From assembly GCA_964036195.1 (NCBI GenBank), contig CAXIWS010000751.1, forward strand, positions 47,459 through 111,458: a DNA stretch of 64,000 nucleotides, in the 5' to 3' direction. The notes below the pieces were generated by a model that searched no databases, was not told where the DNA came from, and saw nothing but the letters and a program-made list of their open reading frames with translations. Below, one piece after another: positions 10,082 through 19,298 of the stretch (position 1 is the first letter of the stretch; each line of letters starts with the position of its first letter). A program made the translations under genes and the position numbers. Origin of the DNA: Sphaerolaimus hirsutus (Eukaryota; Nematoda; Chromadorea; Monhysterida; Sphaerolaimidae).

Positions 10082-11161
10082 TATAAATAAAAATAAAATT
10101 GGCTTATAACAGGTAAATATATAACCATGTATATAGATTAAAATGATGATTATAAAGGTGAAAATTGGCAAAATGGCGCAAATTTTAGAGATTTTGAGCT
10201 TTCACTCTCATTTGTTCAATACACGCTTGTGAATTGAACAATGTGACAGTGAAATTTTTGCTTGTGACACCAAAAATTCCGCTTGTGACATTCATAAGCG
10301 GCCAAGCGCTTACGCCGCCTATGCCTGTAACTTTTTTTTCTCAGACATGAATGCATAGTATTAAGTATTATTTAATGCTAGTATAAATATTTGTAATTCC
10401 TATAATCTGTTCATCTGAATTCAACTTCACAAAATATGAGTATTTCAGCTACTCAAGTGCAAATACCCTTTACCTGCATGCAGTTCTCATCTGGTCACTG
10501 CTCACAGTACCCAAATTGTGCCCAACATGCCGTGCCACTGGAGCATAACATTCAGGAGTTTCCTGTGTTATGTGCTATGTGTGTCCAGCGCCATTGCTAC
10601 TCCAGTAACTTTTCTTCCATCATCATCAGTTGAATCACCAGGTGATTAAAAAAGAAATTTGGTGGGGGTAAATGCAAATGGGCTCAAATCGGTCATTTTT
10701 TGTTCCTGTGATCCCATCAAAACTTCAGCGGGTAGTGATGTAAAAGTGCCATGGCGCTGGCGTCTGGCGCTAGCGCCAAAGAAAAAACGTTTTTGAAGCG
10801 TAAAAAATTGGCTTGCCTGCAAATTGCGCGAAATATCAGTGTTGTTAAAATACTGGTATTTTTGGAAAACGTAAACGTACATACCTTTTCCAAACTAAAA
10901 GTATAAATACTAATACGTTAGGTATTTTTAAAATACCGAGGAATACGTATAAAAAACGTAAATGAAAAAGGAGTTTATATGCATACTATTTGCCATTGTG
11001 CATTGGAAAATACCATTATTTTCACCTTTAGATGGGTTAAACACTTATTTTTGTGTAATATCTTCATATTTTAACACTACCTGCTCGCCCGCATCAACAA
11101 CATCGTTGAGAACTGTAACATAGGCTTGAGCTGTAATAAATACAGGCCTATTTTAACACAG
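10082..11161. other. No gene; one fragment of the GGCGCC family
   Basis: At about 10734-10790, TAGTGATGTAAAAGTGCCATGG leads into GGCGCTAGCGCC. This is a left end of the TAGTGATGG family without a matching right end. The remainder, including repeated ACGTATAAA/TACGTTTA motifs near 10860-10960, carries nothing supportable. It would be intronic or 5' to the ankyrin exons. Confidence 0.5.
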
Positions 11162-11606
11162 ATGAAGATGTGAACGCTGCGCTGATGGATGCCGCATGGG
11201 CGGGCAACGAGAGCGCATTCGACACGCTGCTATCGGAACCTGGCGACAGTCCCACACCCTGTAAAATGCCCTGTAAAATGTCAAATGTCATGCAAAGTGT
11301 CAAAAGTCATGGAAATGCCCTGCAAAATGGCAACCGAGTTGACATTTGGCAGGGCCTTTTACGCGACTTTTGACACTTTGCATGACATTTGACATTGTAC
11401 AGGGCATTTTACGTGACTTTTGATACTTTGCATAACATTTGACATTTTACAGGGCATTTTACAGGGTCTGGGACTGCCCCCTGGTGCCGATGTGATGTAT
11501 AAGAGCAAGGACAATATAACACTCCTGATGGCTGCTGCACATGCAGGCAATAAAACGCTTGTGGATAAACTGTTGAAGTTGCTGCCATTGGATAATGTCA
11601 ATGCAG
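11162..11606 (+). pseudogene. Ankyrin-repeat exon 1, split by an insert
   Basis: The exon starts after the acceptor TTTTAACACAG. It reads ...NAALMDAAWAGNESAFDTLL, an ankyrin repeat in which the ALMDAA..GN and LL positions fit the consensus. The reading stops at CCTG (11242) and resumes at 11484 as ADVMYKSKDNITLLMAAA..GNKTLVDKLL, a second repeat. It ends at AATGCAG before the donor GTCGAG at 11607. Both outer boundaries are phase 1, matching the other three exons. The split is a 241-bp inverted-repeat insert whose ends here read GC...TG rather than GT...AG, so normal splicing may be lost. Ankyrin repeats are protein-binding scaffolds; a specific function cannot be inferred. Confidence 0.65.
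11243..11483. mobile_element. Inverted-repeat insert in ankyrin exon 1
   Basis: The left end, from AGTCCCACACCCTGTAAAA through AAAATGTCAAATGTCATGCA, is repeated in reverse complement on the right. The right arm is present about twice: GACATTTGACATTGTACAGG, then GACATTTGACATTTTACAGG. It interrupts the codon for the glycine after SEP. The same insert, with one right arm, sits at the identical codon in exon 2. It is absent from the corresponding place in exon 3. Confidence 0.75.
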
Positions 11607-11618
11607 GTCGAGTCCCAC

Positions 11619-11935
11619 ATAGTGATGTGAAAAGCAACAAATTTATGATGCCAAGCGCCAATGGCGCCACAGCAATTTAGCGCCAAGCACCAAATCCATA
11701 AAAATGGGGCCGTTTTGGGGTAGATGGCGCCACTCCATAACAATGGTGCCATTTTGGAGTGCATGGCGCCACTCCATAAAAATAGCACTGTTTTGGAGCA
11801 GATGGCGCCACTCCATAAAATGGCACCATTTCGAGTAGATGCCACTCCAGAAGCCACCGCATAAAATGGCACAATTGCCACCGCACAAGATGGCACATAA
11901 AATGGCATAAAACCCCATGGTCACAGTATCTCATC
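11619..11935. repeat. Diverged GGCGCC-family array
   Basis: The array opens with TAGTGATGTGAAAAGC, a diverged family terminus. It continues as about six units of ATGGCGCCACTCCATAAAAA alternating with CCATTTTGGAG or GTTTTGGAG. The unit is about 60 bp. No right terminus or target duplication was found. It lies in the intron after ankyrin exon 1. Confidence 0.6.
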
Positions 11936-12353
11936 AAGCAGCACTTTCAGCACTCATGCGTGTTTTACACAAAACACGCAAAGTTGAATAACTTTTCTAA
12001 ATCTGGACCAAAATTGATTAAATCGAGCTCATTTGAAAGCCCTTATACCCTCGCACATCAACAATTATTTTTAATTCCTTTGTTTGTTTTCAATTTTTAT
12101 TATTATTTGTGTTTAAAGATTTCAAACAACTACTGTCCTAAGGAGGGTGGAGTCTGTGACAATTTTTTTTGAAATAATCAATGGCATCATAATAAGCTCT
12201 TTCATATTAGCCATCATCCATGAAAATCGTGTTTCAGAGAAGTTATTGCACTTTGAATTTTTTCATCACAACAACAACAACAACAACAAGAAACACTACC
12301 CGTGAAAAAAAATCGTTAATAACTTTTCTGCAACCCACGCAATTGCTCAGAAC

Positions 12354-13977
12354 TAGTGATGGAAAAGCGCCATGGCGCTGGCGCCTGGCGCTAGCGCCAA
12401 AGCAAAAAGCGCCATGGCGCTTTTGGCGCTTGGCGCCCTTTTGCTGTGGCGCCATTGGCGCTTGGCGCTGGGGTTTGGAAAAGCGCCATGGCGCTTTTGG
12501 CGCTTGGCGCTATGACGCCGTGGCGCCATTGGCGCTTGGCGCTAGTGTTTTAAAAAGCGCCAAAAAAGCGCCAAGAAGTTTACTCAAAATTCATCATTAT
12601 TTTATGAAGAAAGACCTGTTAAGTATAACTTGCATAAGTATATGTGCTACTGTCAGTGTATTCCCGGATCAATATACCCTATTCTTGATTACTTTATAAA
12701 CAATTTCCTTGTGATTGCAAGGGTATTCAACATTTGTCCCATCTAATCAGAATTATGTAAGACTTTATGTGACTATTCATCTGACTCGTAACACTCTTCA
12801 CATAGGTTTTAGCTCAATCGCTATACTGAGCTCGTTCCTTGCAGTTTTGTTTGAGCAGGGTCAAAGGACCCTGAAAAGTGTGAAGTTGAGTAATAAACAT
12901 CATCCAATATTTCATAAATACAACTTTTCTTAAGTGTCATGCGAAATCTCAAAATTTCAATCGAAAATTTGTCTTTTTTATTTTTATTGACATTTTACAT
13001 CACATTTACTTCTTGACATTTGACACTTGATTTTACAGGGTGTGGAATCACTTTCTGAAGCCATTCCAACAATGGCAATCCAAAATTTGAAACCTCAAAA
13101 TCCATGTTCAAAAGTGGCTAGCAAAACTCGAAACTGCAATATTCTTGTAGAAAAATCGAAAGTATTCCAAAAAAAAATTGAAAACTTCATTTGAAAATTA
13201 TTTTTGGGGAAAAACAACTAAATTCCAAAAGTAATTTTTAAAAACACCTCAAAAATCTTAGCACTTTTTACAGATGGTGTGCTATACTTAAGCCAAACAC
13301 CCAGCTGCAAAATATCAAGACAACAAGAACAAAAGTAACTGCAGTTGACTTGTATCTTGCGTCAAAAACAAATTAATAGCAGTGCATCAGCATGGCTGCA
13401 TATATGAGAAGCAAAATTTTTTTGGCGCTGGCGCTATTGGCGCTTGGCGCCAATATCCTCTGGCGCCATTGGCGCTTGGCGCCGTGGTCTAGAAAAGCGC
13501 CATGGCGCTTTTGGCGCTTGGCGCCATTTTGCTCTGGCGCCATTGGCGCTTGGCGCTGGGGTTCGGAAAAGCGCCATGGCGCTTTTGGTGCTTGGCGCCA
13601 AAGTCCTGGCGCTTTCACAGGGAATAGTACCTTACTGACAACTCGCTGCCAGCTAGGAGACAACAAGCTGACAAGCAGTTGTTTACACTTGGCAGCGAGC
13701 TGGCAGCGTGCGGCAGCGAGCTGGCAGCGAGTTGTCAGCGTGCGGCAGTGAGCTGGCAGCTAGCTGTAAAAGGCTGCAGTGTAGTTGGCAGCGAGCTGTC
13801 AGCTTACTGAAAGCACCTATTTAATAAACACATTACAGCATTTAAAAAACATGTCAGCGAGCTGGCAGCGGGGTGCAAAAACGTTGTCAGCGAGCTAGGC
13901 CTGATTTTTGCTGCTTGGCAAGCGAGCTGGCAGCGAGTTGTCAGCAAGGTACTATTCCCTGTGTTTTTCCATCACTA
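12354..13977. mobile_element. hAT-like foldback element with cargo, copy 1
   Basis: The left end is TAGTGATGGAAAAGCGCCAT and the right end is TTTTTCCATCACTA. Perfect 8-bp duplications CTCAGAAC occur at 12346-12353 and 13978-13985. The arms (12354-12570 and about 13425-13615) are arrays of GGCGCCATTGGCGCTTGGCGC units in opposite orientation. Between them lie about 850 bp of unrelated, non-coding sequence. A different small element (13616-13963) is inserted in the right arm. The cargo includes GACATTTGACACTTGATTTTACAGG near 13020, resembling the arms of the inserts in the ankyrin exons. Confidence 0.88.
13616..13963. mobile_element. CACAGGGAATAGTAC-ended element in the right arm
   Basis: The ends CACAGGGAATAGTACCTTAC and GCAAGGTACTATTCCCTGTG are inverted repeats extending about 40 bp. 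TTT flanks both sides, compatible with a 3-bp target duplication. The interior repeats GAGCTGGCAGC many times in both directions. The surrounding GCGC...TTTTCCATCACTA sequence is restored when it is removed. Confidence 0.75.
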
Positions 13978-14095
13978 CTCAGAACATTGGAGCCAGTGTA
14001 CTATCTGACACGGGCTTTCCAACGGTGATGTAGGTGGTTCCTGTATAGGCTAGCACCCACCCGATATATATAATTTGAAACATTGACCAATGCAG

Positions 14096-14514
14096 TGGAT
14101 GTCACTGGATGGACTGCCGTGATCTGGGCTGCGCGCGAAGGTCACGAAGATGTGGTCGACTCGCTGCTGTCGGTGCCTGGTGCCAGTCCCAGACCCTGTA
14201 AAAAGCCCTGTCAAATGTCAAATGTCATGCAAAGTGTCAAAAGTCTTGGAAAATGCCCTGCAAAATGGCAACCGAGATGAGTTGAGTGCCAACCAAGTTG
14301 CCATTTTGCAGCGTATTTCCCATGACTTTTGACACTTTGCATGACATTTGACATTTTACAGGGCTTTTACAGGGTCTGGGAGTGCCCCCAGGTATCGATT
14401 TGACGTCTGTGTCCGATAATGGTGTGACACTGCTGATGTATGCACTAGATGGTGGCAATGTAATGATTGTGAAAAAACTGCTGGAGGTTCTTCCAGTTTA
14501 GAGTGTCAATGCAG
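14096..14514 (+). pseudogene. Ankyrin-repeat exon 2, with insert and nonsense codon
   Basis: The exon follows the acceptor CCAATGCAG. It reads VDVTGWTAVIWAAREGHEDV then VDSLLSVPG, and from 14392 continues IDLTSVSDNGVTLLMYALDG..VKKLLEVLP. The insert at 14180-14391 begins GTGCCAG and ends CCCCCAG. Removing it as a GT-AG intron gives VPGIDL, the same join that exon 3 encodes without interruption (VPGVDL). At 14499-14501 the frame meets TAG where exon 3 has GAG. The exon ends at AATGCAG before GTGAAG. The nonsense codon argues that this copy is no longer functional, or that the exon is skipped. Confidence 0.7.
14180..14391 (+). mobile_element. Intron-like inverted-repeat insert in ankyrin exon 2
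   Basis: The left arm is AGTCCCAGACCCTGTAAAAA...GTCAAATGTCATGCAAAGTG. The right arm is CACTTTGCATGACATTTGAC...TACAGGGTCTGGGAGT. Its outermost bases, GTGCCAG and CCCCCAG, supply a GT and an AG exactly at the exon ends, in phase 1. It is therefore a transposon-like palindrome with the boundaries of an intron. Whether it is spliced cannot be told from sequence alone. Confidence 0.65.
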
Positions 14515-14882
14515 GTGAAGTTATTGTGTTTTGTGTAATGATAACTCAATTCGGAACATTGATTGAATCACACAGTGACTTATAATTGACAGGGTTGGTT
14601 TAGAAAATAAAAGTTTTTTTGACTAAAATTGTGTTTGATTTTAATTTTTTTATTTTATTTTTTTCTGAATTGAAATTAATAAAATGAAGTCAAACCATTT
14701 TACACTTTCTTTACAAAAATTGAACAAAAAATCTGAATCTTGCATGCAACGATATAAAACAATGTGAACAAACAAACAAGCATGCAGATGAATACAAAGA
14801 TAAAAATTGCTCCAGATAGCTGTATAGCTTGGAGATTTGGAGGGTTACCCCCCCCCCCAAACCCCGCCATTTTAGTCCCCTG

Positions 14883-15387
14883 CATAGTTGTTAAAATGTA
14901 TTTACGTTTACTCAATAAGTACGTATACTCGAATACTGAGTAAATACGTTTACATATACTTTGAAAAAAGTAGCTGTACTCGCTTTTACATATACTTTTT
15001 GAAAGTACTCGTGTACAGAATACGTATTTCAGATAGGGATTTTACAGGCTTTTTCAAGGCATAGGTGGGAAAAAAGGGTGAGAAAAAGTGAAAAATGGGG
15101 AAAAATAGCTAAAAATAGGCACATAACAGATGTACTTGTGAATTTGAAAGTCAAAGTGGTCAAAAAGGTACAAAAACGTGTGATTTTAAGTGAAAATTGG
15201 GTCAAAACTTTCCAAAAATTCTCAAAATAAGTTTTCTGGGGGGGAAAGTATTTTACTCATGTTTACTCATGGGTAAAAGTTAAAAAATTTACTTTTCGTT
15301 TTCTGTACTCAGGGGGTGAGTAGTAAAGAATAAATACTGTATGTTTACGTATACTTTGAAAAACGTTTGGTACTTTTAACAACTCTG
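14883..15387. mobile_element. hAT-like element with CATAGTTGTTAAAA ends
   Basis: The left end is CATAGTTGTTAAAATGTA and the right end is GGTACTTTTAACAACTCTG. The flanks are GTCCCCTG (14875-14882) and GCCCCCTG (15388-15395), an 8-bp duplication with one difference. The interior has ACGTTTAC and TACTTTGAAAAA units on both strands. Fragments of this family occur near 560-692, 52417, 52780-52920, 55365-55500 and 59280-59320. Confidence 0.7.
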
Positions 15388-15395
15388 GCCCCCTG

Positions 15396-15769
15396 ACTCT
15401 CAGTCTAATTCTCGTTTGATCTATACTGATAGTCTCTGATGCTGAGTCCAATCAGCATTCTAGCATTATATCAGATGAGGAGCCAAAGGTGACCCTATAC
15501 TTTCCCTTATTGGTGACTTTATACTCTCCATTTTTAGTTCAGATTGGCAGTATGCCAACAATCACTGGCCAAAGGTCTCCTGTATTTTGAATCCCGCAGT
15601 TTAGGTGTGGGCTCACATCGATCAATATATGGGCTCTTTTAAGGTCTCAAATGCAGAAAAGTGAAAATCATTAAAAATTCTGAAAAAATGGCTAAAAATT
15701 TGCATATAAGCAGTGAAGCACATATATTGTCAAAAATTTATTTAAATAGGTAGTAACACACAATACACA
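15396..15769. other. Intron-like spacer, nothing recognised
   Basis: AT-rich sequence between ankyrin exons 2 and 3. No open frame, repeat terminus or RNA gene could be supported. Confidence 0.5.
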
Positions 15770-15979
15770 TGGGCCAGTGATTTTGAGGAATAAATTTGTT
15801 GAAAGAGTATGTAATTTTCAAAATTTTACAAAATTTGAATTTTTGTACAATTTTACTAAAAGTTTACAAAAATTTGAATTTTTGTACAATTTTTATTTTA
15901 TATTTATATTTTCCACTTTTTTCAATGTTCAATTTTATTTTTATGTTATTTCTATTTTTCCTCGATTTTGCCAACCCTG
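15770..15979. mobile_element. hAT-type terminus abutting ankyrin exon 3
   Basis: AATTTGAATTTTTGTACAATTTT units lead into CGATTTTGCCAACCCTG, the reverse of the common hAT terminus CAGGGTTGGCAAAA. The terminus ends exactly where the exon 3 acceptor AG should be. A related segment starting CAGGGTTGGCAAAATCTCAG occurs at 53102. The left end and the target duplication are not clear. Confidence 0.55.
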
Positions 15980-16186
15980 ATCATGGATGGACTGCACTGA
16001 ACATTGTTGCATGGTGTGGTTGCAAAGAAGAAATATTTGACTTGCTGCTGGCAGTACCCGGGGTTGATTTGTTGCAAGCAGACCAACATGGTCTCACACT
16101 GCTCATGAAAGCTGTGGATGGAGGTAATGCAAATATGGTGGAAAAATTGTTGGAAAAAAAGCTACCAGTTGAGAATATTAATGCAG
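15980..16186 (+). pseudogene. Ankyrin-repeat exon 3, acceptor lost
   Basis: The exon reads DHGWTALNIVAWCGCKEEIF then DLLLAVPGVDLLQADQHGLT and LLMKAVDGGNANMVEKLLE, two continuous ankyrin repeats without the insert seen in exons 1 and 2. It ends at AATGCAG before the donor GTGATG, phase 1. Upstream, the position of the acceptor is occupied by the hAT-like terminus CCAACCCTG, which offers no AG. This exon is the uninterrupted reference that shows what exons 1 and 2 looked like before their inserts. Confidence 0.65.
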
Positions 16187-16209
16187 GTGATGTTCCTGTC
16201 TTTTGTGGG

Positions 16210-16520
16210 ATAGGTGACGCTATATACCATAAGTCCTCCGCTCAAATAATCCCCCCTTGAATAACTCCCCTGTTGTCCAGGTGAGGAAAAAATCACTTCC
16301 CCCTCGAAAACCCCCACCACTAAAAAACTTCTGGCGAAATTACGACTACCCAGGTGTCTCATTAGAGTACAGTACCTATATACTGTATATACTTTATATA
16401 CCGCAAATCCTCGAACAATACCCCCCTCAAATAACTTCCCCTTGAATAACTCCCCCCTGTTTGCGATGTAAGGAAAAAATAACTCCCCCTTGAACAACTT
16501 CGTCCTCTGGATAAAAATAC
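16210..16520. repeat. TACCGTAT-family fragments in the intron
   Basis: Two C-rich stretches with TCAAATAATCCCCCCTTGAATAACTCCCCTG-type sequence, at about 16235-16340 and 16400-16510, are diverged TACCGTAT-family pieces lacking clean termini. A further piece lies at 16925-17010. Confidence 0.5.
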
Positions 16521-16572
16521 AAAATAATATTAGCATAGAGCAGCGACAGCAGATACATTATGTGTATGCAGT

Positions 16573-16817
16573 CACAGCAAATAATGTGCTCATGAAGTGC
16601 ACTGAAGTCTCAAGTGCCCCTTGTGATCACACAGAGCCTGATCAAGCCTGATCACTGATGCAATGCACTTCACCAACACTTCACACATTTTATTACTAAA
16701 TTTTGTAAAGGAATAAAAAATCAGAAATTCGTGAAGTGCGTTGAAGTGCCTGCGAGGGTCTGCGTGAAGGCACTTCAATGCAGATCACGACAGATCTCCA
16801 GCGCATTTTTTGCTGTG
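16573..16817. mobile_element. CACAGCAAA-ended element, copy 1
   Basis: The left end is CACAGCAAATAATG and the right end is CATTTTTTGCTGTG. AGT flanks both sides (16570-16572 and 16818-16820), a 3-bp target duplication. The interior is rich in GTGAAGTG and its complement. Its relative at 56140-56429 has the same organisation. Confidence 0.75.
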
Positions 16818-17036
16818 AGTGTATACACATCTTTTTATTGTTGTTCGACAGTTAAATACCTGAATTATTTACATGAGATTACAGACTGCACCCATACAAT
16901 GAAATAAGTGCAACGGTTTACAACGAAAAAACTCCCCCCTCAAATAACTCCCCCTAAAAAAATGTCTAACGAAAAAAAAACTCCCCTGGGGTCTTATTCA
17001 AGGATTTATGGTTATTCAAGACCTCGACTAACACAG

Positions 17037-17251
17037 TGTCCCTTGGTGGAGAAAGCGCCATGAGGTTCGCTGCAATGAAGGGTCGTGCAGCCCAGTTCAA
17101 CATGCTGCTCGCAGCTGGTGCTGCCATGCCGCAGGACATCAGTCATGGTTACACAATGCTCAGGGCTGCAGAAAGGGGTGGCAATCAAGTGATTGTGAAT
17201 AAAGTGTTGGAGTACATGCGGGATAATAAAGATATTGAAGATGTGTATTGA
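17037..17251 (+). CDS. Ankyrin-repeat terminal exon
   Basis: The exon follows the acceptor CTAACACAG in phase 1. It reads VSLGGESAMRFAAMKGRAAQ then FNMLLAAGAAMPQDISHGYT and MLRAAERGGNQVIVNKVLEY, ending MRDNKDIEDVY before TGA at 17249-17251. The two repeats correspond to those of exons 1 to 3. It is the only one of the four without a visible lesion. The gene therefore had at least four homologous phase-1 exons of about 205-215 bp, spaced 1 to 3 kb apart, a pattern typical of exon duplication. No catalytic domain accompanies the repeats in this window. Confidence 0.65.
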
Positions 17252-17347
17252 TTTGCGTTTTATGACGTTTTTTAATTTTATGGTTTTTAAATGCCACTTG
17301 TTGTGAGCATTTTTGTGAAATTATTTTGTAAATATTTTATTTCGACA

Positions 17348-17440
17348 TACTGTATTTCCTCGAAATACTCCCCCCTTGAAATACCCCCCCCCCTAAAAAT
17401 GGGCACAATTGATAAATAAACCTCCCTCGAAATACCCCCC
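17348..17440. repeat. TACTGTATTTCCTCGAAATAC-family fragment
   Basis: The left terminus TACTGTATTTCCTCGAAATA is followed by C-rich blocks, and no right terminus is found. It lies about 95 bp beyond the ankyrin stop codon. Confidence 0.55.
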
Positions 17441-17584
17441 ACCGAATTAAGTGCAAAGAGAAAGTCAATGACAAAAGCTGCGGTTTATGACCCGGACAAT
17501 GCATAACACACGTTAAAAACAATGATTGGGTAACGTTAGAACATGGTGTATACCATCAATTTTTACATAAAGTTGGCAGACGTA

Positions 17585-17830
17585 TCACTCTACAAACATT
17601 TGTGTCAATCTCTCCAGTAGAGAGTGCATGACATCATTATTGTGTTGCAATATTTTAAGGATTGGAACGGATCGGGTCATGTATGAGAACTTGGGCCTCA
17701 TCCCAGTTACCAGTTGTGTATTATACGAATGAGAGTGAAAGCTCAAAGTTAGCTGAATATCGTCGCAAATCGTAAAAACATTGCTCCACTTTGTCAATTT
17801 CTACCTTCATAATAACTATTTTTGTTTTTA
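17585..17830 (-). other. Candidate coding fragment, unrecognised
   Basis: On the minus strand, 17797 to 17585 reads through 70 codons, ending SVPILKILQHNNDVMHSLLE then RLTQMFVE before a stop. The upstream part also reads sensibly in another frame (IDKVEQCFYDLRRYSANFEL), so a frameshift or a small intron may lie between. I do not recognise the family. It could be the last exon of a gene converging on the ankyrin gene, or a dead fragment. Confidence 0.3.
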
Positions 17831-18071
17831 TACATGGTTATATAGCTAGTGTTAGCCTATTTTATTCATATTTATGGCAGATTTCGAAATTTTGGCCGGC
17901 TGCCAAGTTCTCATATGGGCTATCTTCCATTGGAACGAAGCCAACAAACAAAAAATAAAATAAAAACAAAAACGGCAAAACAGTAATTCAAATGGTAAAA
18001 TTTTCTCACTTGCATTGATTAATGTTGAAAACATAGATAAATATAATGTGGCACACACGGGCGCGTCGAAA

Positions 18072-18264
18072 CCAACGATGGACAAAACACAGAAATTGAA
18101 CATAGAAACTCATTGAGTTTCTGTGTTTTTGTTTTACACAGAAACACGGAAACTCATAAATTTTGAAAAACTCAAAACTCAAATGAGTTTTTTTTGGAGA
18201 ACACAGAAACACGGAAAGGTTTTTTTTTGAGTTCTTGTGTTTTTTTCAGCGAAGCAGTTGAATG
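18072..18264. repeat. ACACAGAAAC palindromic repeat, copy 1
   Basis: The sequence from AACGATGGACAAAACACAG through GAGTTTCTGTGTTTTTGTTT and ACACAGAAACACGGAAACTC to TGTGTTTTTTTCAGCGAAG is shared with 20614-20800 at high identity. The identity continues through GTTGAATG, where copy 1 is broken by the hAT-like element and copy 2 is not. Copy 2 is thus a partial empty site. Confidence 0.65.
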
Positions 18265-19268
18265 TAGTGATGGAATGGCGCCATGGCGCTGGCGCTATTT
18301 GAGGGCGCCAAAGGGCGCCGCGCCATGGCGCCATTGGCGCTTGGCGCCCTTTTTCTGTGGCGCCCTTGGCGCCTGGCGCCCACATTCTGAAAGGCGCCAT
18401 GGCGCCCTTGGCGCTTGGCGCCCTTTTTCCGTGGCGCTCTTGGCGCCTGGCGCCCTGCTTTAGAAGGGTGCCAAAGAGGCGCCAGCAGGGTTTCACGGTG
18501 AGTGCTGTGTAAACGAAAAAAAATGAAAAACGCATCCGTGGATGATCTAAATTCGCCAGAAAAATGGACGGAGTGGTGTCAGTGGGTGGAAATCTTTTGT
18601 CCAACGGTTCATCAGATCTGTCTGACGGATCAGAAGACAAGAATGATGGACCGTCAAAATTGCAAAATCATAAATAAACGGATTTAAATCGTTGCAATTA
18701 GGAAACATTGTTTGAAAGGTCTATTTGTAATGAATGGATTGTTGTCAAATGACAATTTCCATTGCGTTTGAATTCATCGTGTGGATTTTATTCAAAAAAA
18801 TTTTTGTTGCTAGCCTTGTTTTTGTTCATTATATCCTGGAGAACGCGAATTAAGAAGTGAATGCGCGTACAATGGTGCTGTAGAAACATTTTTAGCACAT
18901 GCATGGTGTTGTAGGCACTTTTTTATCCTGGCGCCCTTGGCGCCTGGCGCCCTATTTTCCAAATGGCGCCATGGCGCCCAGGGCGCCCTCTTTCCGTGGC
19001 GCCCCTGGCGCCTGGCGCCCACTTTCTGAATGGCGCCATGGCGCCCTTGGCGCCTGGCGCCCTTTTTCTGTGGCGCCCTTGGCGCTTGGCGCCCACTTTC
19101 CGAATGGCGCCATGGCGCCCTTGGCGCCTGGCGCCATTTTTTCTGGCGCTTTTCCATCACTAGTTGAATCCACGGCTGGGCACAGGGAGTTCCACGTTGG
19201 GTCGATCGACTTTTGGGAGGATCCAGAAGATTTGGGCGGGCGGCGCAGACATGGCACGCATAGCGCAG
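18250..19268 (+). pseudogene. Candidate host exon interrupted by a hAT-like element
   Basis: After the acceptor TGTTTTTTTCAG, bases 18250-18264 read into GTTGAATG, the target site. The frame resumes at 19163 after the element and gives ESTAGHREFHVGSIDFWEDP then EDLGGRRRHGTHSAG, ending at GCGCAG before the donor GTAAAT at 19269 (phase 1). Base composition and codon use look like coding sequence, but I do not recognise the protein. The 898-bp insertion would disrupt the exon unless skipped. Confidence 0.4.
18265..19162. mobile_element. hAT-like foldback element with cargo, copy 2
   Basis: The left end is TAGTGATGGAATGGCGCCAT and the right end is GGCGCTTTTCCATCACTA. The flanks are GTTGAATG (18257-18264) and GTTGAATC (19163-19170). 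The arms of GGCGCC units are at 18265-18490 and 18928-19162. The cargo between them (about 18490-18927) is unrelated to the cargo of the copies at 12354 and 57126. It contains an ATG-initiated 36-codon frame at 18565 (MDGVVSVGGNLLSNGSSDLS...), possibly a captured gene fragment. Confidence 0.85.
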
Positions 19269-19298
19269 GTAAATTAAAGTGCCAGGGGTGCCATCTAA

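Noticed and set aside
9226..10327. Possible larger element around the TRIM with GGCAGCGCAAGG and GGCGGCGTAAG ends
   Set aside because: Terminal similarity is weak and the CTTGTGACA motifs are not properly inverted. No target duplication found.
13670..13940. CRISPR-like impression from regularly spaced GAGCTGGCAGC repeats
   Set aside because: Repeats are adjacent, occur in both orientations and lie within an inverted-repeat element. There are no spacers of constant length, and the genome is eukaryotic.
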